From contig CAMVBO010000082.1 in assembly GCA_947165745.1 (NCBI GenBank), positions 1 to 7,186 on the forward strand: a stretch of 7,186 nucleotides of DNA. Reading direction: 5' to 3'. The notes under the pieces were generated by a model. That model saw only the letters and a program-made list of their open reading frames with translations, did no database searches and was not told where the DNA came from. This document shows, in pieces, positions 5,442-7,186 of the stretch; position 1 is the stretch's first letter, and each line of letters opens with the position of its first letter. This DNA is from an uncultured Clostridia bacterium. GTDB lineage: Bacteria; Bacillota_A; Clostridia; Christensenellales; Aristaeellaceae. The translations under genes and the position numbers were made by a program.

Positions 5442-5846
5442 ATGCGGAAATGGATAGCCATGCTGGCCCTGGCGGCGCTGCTGGCCTGCGCGCTGGTTCC
5501 GAACGTCAGCTTCACTGAAGATAAAAACACGGTGCTGCTGGCCCGGGCCATCTATGCCCTGGCGCGCAACGACAGCTATGACGCCAAACTGGCCATCGGC
5601 ACGGTGGCCATGAATCGACTGGACAGCGTGTGGTTCGCGGACGACCTGGGCGGCGTGCTGAACGAGCAGCACCAATTCCCCATCGGCAGCCGCTACGACG
5701 CCGAGAGCCTGCGCGCCGCCCACGCGGTGCTGTCCGGCAAGCGCGTCCTGGGACCCGAGGCGCTGCACTACCAGTCCCTGGCCGCCAGCCAGCCCCGCGC
5801 CGACGCCCCCCTGGCCGTGGTCGGCGGCTTCGCGTTCTACGGCTGA
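5442..5846 (+). CDS. Small exported SleB-like (cell wall hydrolase, Hydrolase_2) protein lacking the catalytic Glu
   Basis: This 134-residue protein has a signal peptide (about 1-20) and then a compact domain resembling SleB/CwlJ-type cell wall hydrolases, the lytic transglycosylases of spore cortex and sporulating-cell walls. The match rests on LLARAIYALARNDSYDAKLA followed by IGTVAMNRLDS (about 32-62), EQHQFP (75-80), AAHAVLSGKRV..PEALHYQ (92-111) and a terminal GGFAFYG. In active members the first block reads like YxEARGExYEG, and its first Glu is taken as catalytic. Here that position is L40 (codon 5559-5561) and the second Glu is Asp. The protein may therefore be a non-catalytic wall-binding relative. 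Residues LLAC (13-16) resemble a weak lipobox, so lipid anchoring is possible but unproven. It is the only plus-strand gene, diverges from scpB and converges on gyrA. Family assignment is from motif recognition only. Confidence 0.75.
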   Translation: MRKWIAMLALAALLACALVPNVSFTEDKNTVLLARAIYALARNDSYDAKLAIGTVAMNRLDSVWFADDLGGVLNEQHQFPIGSRYDAESLRAAHAVLSGKRVLGPEALHYQSLAASQPRADAPLAVVGGFAFYG

Positions 5847-5858
5847 AACCGTCAATTC

Positions 5859-5886
5859 AAAACCCGCACGATGGTGCGGGTTTTTT
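5859..5886 (+). terminator. Intrinsic terminator of the SleB-like gene, probably shared with convergent gyrA
   Basis: ACCCGCAC (5862-5869) pairs with GTGCGGGT (5874-5881) around a GATG loop, extended by three A-T pairs, and is followed by six T residues on the plus strand (5881-5886). It starts 13 bases after the stop codon at 5846. On the minus strand the same hairpin is followed by TTTTG, so it can probably also end the gyrA transcript. Confidence 0.9.
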
Positions 5887-5890
5887 GTTG

Positions 5891-5916
5891 GGCTGTCCGA
5901 GATCACCGGGACAGCT
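5891..5916 (-). other. Second small hairpin between the convergent gene ends
   Basis: GCTGTCC (5892-5898) pairs with GGACAGC (5909-5915) around a 10-base loop, about 20 bases downstream of the gyrA stop codon. It has no T-tract on either strand. It may protect the gyrA transcript end or assist the adjacent terminator, but no function can be assigned from sequence alone. Confidence 0.4.
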
Positions 5917-5935
5917 CACTTCCATGCTTAATCGG

Positions 5936-7186
5936 TCAGATCTCGTCGTTGGTCTCCTCGGTATTCTCGCCGTTCAAGTCCTCTTCGGCCTCCTCCGGCT
6001 CGTCCTCCTCGGCCTCGGCGCGGGCGACGGAGATGACTTTGCTGTCCTCGGCCACGCGCATCAGCCTCACGCCCTGGGTGTTGCGGCTGAGGGTGGAGAT
6101 GGAGGACACCGGCGTGCGGATGATGGTGCCGTCGTCGGTGATCAGCAGGATGTCCTCCGCCTCGTCCGCCAGCAGCTGGCAGGTCAGCCGGCCGGTCTTG
6201 GCCGTCAGGTTCATGGCCTTGATGCCCTTGCCGCCGCGGCTCTGCACGCGATACTCGTCGATCTCCGTCAGCTTGCCGTAGCCATTCTCGGTGATGGAAA
6301 GCACCTTCATGCCTTCAAACACCGGGCACATGTCCACCACCTCGTCGCCCCTGTTCAGCTCGATGGACTTCACGCCCATGGCGGCGCGGCCGATGGGCCG
6401 CATGTCGGTCTCCGGGAAGCGGATGGCCATGCCGTCGCGGGTGCCCAGCAGCAGCTCATAGCTGCCGTCGGTCAGCGCCACGCCGATCAGCTCGTCGTCC
6501 TCCCGCAGCACCAGCGCGATCAGGCCGCTCTTGCGCAGGTTGGTGAACTCGGAAAGCTCCGTGCGCTTGATGACGCCGTTCTTCGTCGCCATGATCAGGA
6601 AATGGCCCGCCACCTTCTCATCGGGCACGGGCAGCATGGCCTTCACCTTCTCGCCGGCGTCCAGCTGCAGCAGGTTCACGATGGCGGTGCCCCTGGCGGT
6701 GCGCCCGGCCTCGGGGATCTGATAGCAGTTCATCTGATAGGCGCGGCCGCGATTGGTGAAGAACATCAGCGTATCGTGGGTGTTGACCACGTACATCTGC
6801 TCCACGAAGTCCTCCTCGCGGGTGGTGGCGCCGACCACGCCCTTGCCGCCGCGCTTCTGGGCGCGATAGGTGGCCTTGGGCAGGCGCTTGACATAGCCGT
6901 AGTGCGTCAGCGTGACGACCATGTCCTCCTCGGCGATCAAATCCAGCATGTCGATCTCGCCCTCCAGGGCGGAGATTTCCGTGCGGCGCTCGTCGGCGTA
7001 CTTGCGCTTGATCTCCAGGATCTCGTCCTTGATGATGCCCAGCACCAGGCTCTCATCGGCCAGCACCTGCTTGTACCAGGCGATCTGCTTCTGCAGCTCG
7101 GCATACTCGGCTTCGATCTTGTCCCGCTCCAAACCGGTCAGGCGCTGGAGCCTCATGTCCAGGATGGCCTGGGCCTGGCGCTCGGA
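5936..7186 (-). CDS. gyrA: DNA gyrase subunit A, C-terminal half (5' end beyond right edge)
   Basis: GyrA is the DNA-cleaving subunit of gyrase, which introduces negative supercoils using ATP hydrolysed by GyrB. The visible 416 residues begin in the late part of the breakage-reunion domain (SERQAQAILDMRLQRLTGLE) and its coiled-coil arm, with the conserved DERRTEI just before the C-terminal domain. The C-terminal domain is a beta-pinwheel with six recognisable blades at about 92-116, 142-166, 199-221, 247-271, 297-321 and 348-372 of the visible part. Blade 1 contains the GyrA box QKRGGKG (110-116; bases 6839-6859), which separates gyrase from topoisomerase IV ParC. A related QSRGGKG occurs in blade 5. 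The protein ends in a strongly acidic tail of about 30 residues, a common gyrase feature. The active-site Tyr and the quinolone-resistance region lie outside the window. gyrA converges with the SleB-like gene. Confidence 0.98.
   Translation of the reverse strand, partial: SERQAQAILDMRLQRLTGLERDKIEAEYAELQKQIAWYKQVLADESLVLGIIKDEILEIKRKYADERRTEISALEGEIDMLDLIAEEDMVVTLTHYGYVKRLPKATYRAQKRGGKGVVGATTREEDFVEQMYVVNTHDTLMFFTNRGRAYQMNCYQIPEAGRTARGTAIVNLLQLDAGEKVKAMLPVPDEKVAGHFLIMATKNGVIKRTELSEFTNLRKSGLIALVLREDDELIGVALTDGSYELLLGTRDGMAIRFPETDMRPIGRAAMGVKSIELNRGDEVVDMCPVFEGMKVLSITENGYGKLTEIDEYRVQSRGGKGIKAMNLTAKTGRLTCQLLADEAEDILLITDDGTIIRTPVSSISTLSRNTQGVRLMRVAEDSKVISVARAEAEEDEPEEAEEDLNGENTEETNDEI

Noticed and set aside
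5388..5906. Minus-strand open frame opposite the SleB-like gene
   Set aside because: It crosses the intrinsic terminator and is antisense to a protein with a signal peptide and a family-like domain; no domain is recognisable in it.
6251..6271. QSRGGKG in blade 5 of GyrA considered as an unusual second GyrA box
   Set aside because: Pinwheel blades of gyrase commonly carry degenerate versions of this loop; the blade 1 copy (QKRGGKG) is the canonical box, so this is ordinary.

Overview
The window looks like chromosomal DNA from a GC-rich member of the Clostridia (Bacillota). The GyrA and ScpB sequences are of Gram-positive type. An indolepyruvate:ferredoxin oxidoreductase gene points to an anaerobe. 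Promoters are AT-rich islands with near-consensus sigma-A boxes in a GC-rich background, and the surface proteins carry Big2 and peptidoglycan-binding domains typical of clostridial envelopes. No rRNA, tRNA, CRISPR array, insertion sequence or phage gene was seen. The exact genus cannot be read from this window.

Layout, left to right. (1) 1-353, minus: the N-terminal 117 codons of iorA, with its own promoter. (2) 427-2661, minus: a secreted 744-residue protein made of a signal peptide, an acidic/proline linker, five Big2-like Ig repeats and a C-terminal glycerophosphodiester phosphodiesterase (GDPD) domain with an intact active site. (3) 2808-4517, minus: a 569-residue membrane-anchored protein with one transmembrane helix, a long Glu/Ala/Pro-rich spacer containing an exact EEPA run, an unrecognised beta-rich domain and two C-terminal peptidoglycan-binding domains. 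(4) 4651-5181, minus: scpB, the condensin-associated chromosome segregation factor, without scpA beside it. (5) 5442-5846, plus: a small exported SleB-like protein in which the usual catalytic Glu is Leu. (6) 5936-7186, minus: the C-terminal half of gyrA, running off the right edge.

The genes appear to be separate transcription units rather than one operon. A sigma-A-like promoter can be placed before every gene whose start is in the window. The plus-strand SleB-like gene and gyrA converge on a strong terminator hairpin, and scpB and the SleB-like gene diverge from a 260-base region. Two housekeeping chromosome genes (gyrA, scpB) thus flank or adjoin three envelope genes. The envelope proteins could act on or across the same cell wall, but nothing in the sequence links them in one pathway. 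No gene-free stretch exceeds 300 bases.

No undescribed multi-gene system is evident. The most unusual points are the SleB-like protein lacking its catalytic Glu, the A-B-C-A'-B' architecture of the Big2/GDPD protein, the unassigned domain of the wall-tether-like protein, and a perfect 12-bp palindrome at that gene's predicted transcription start.
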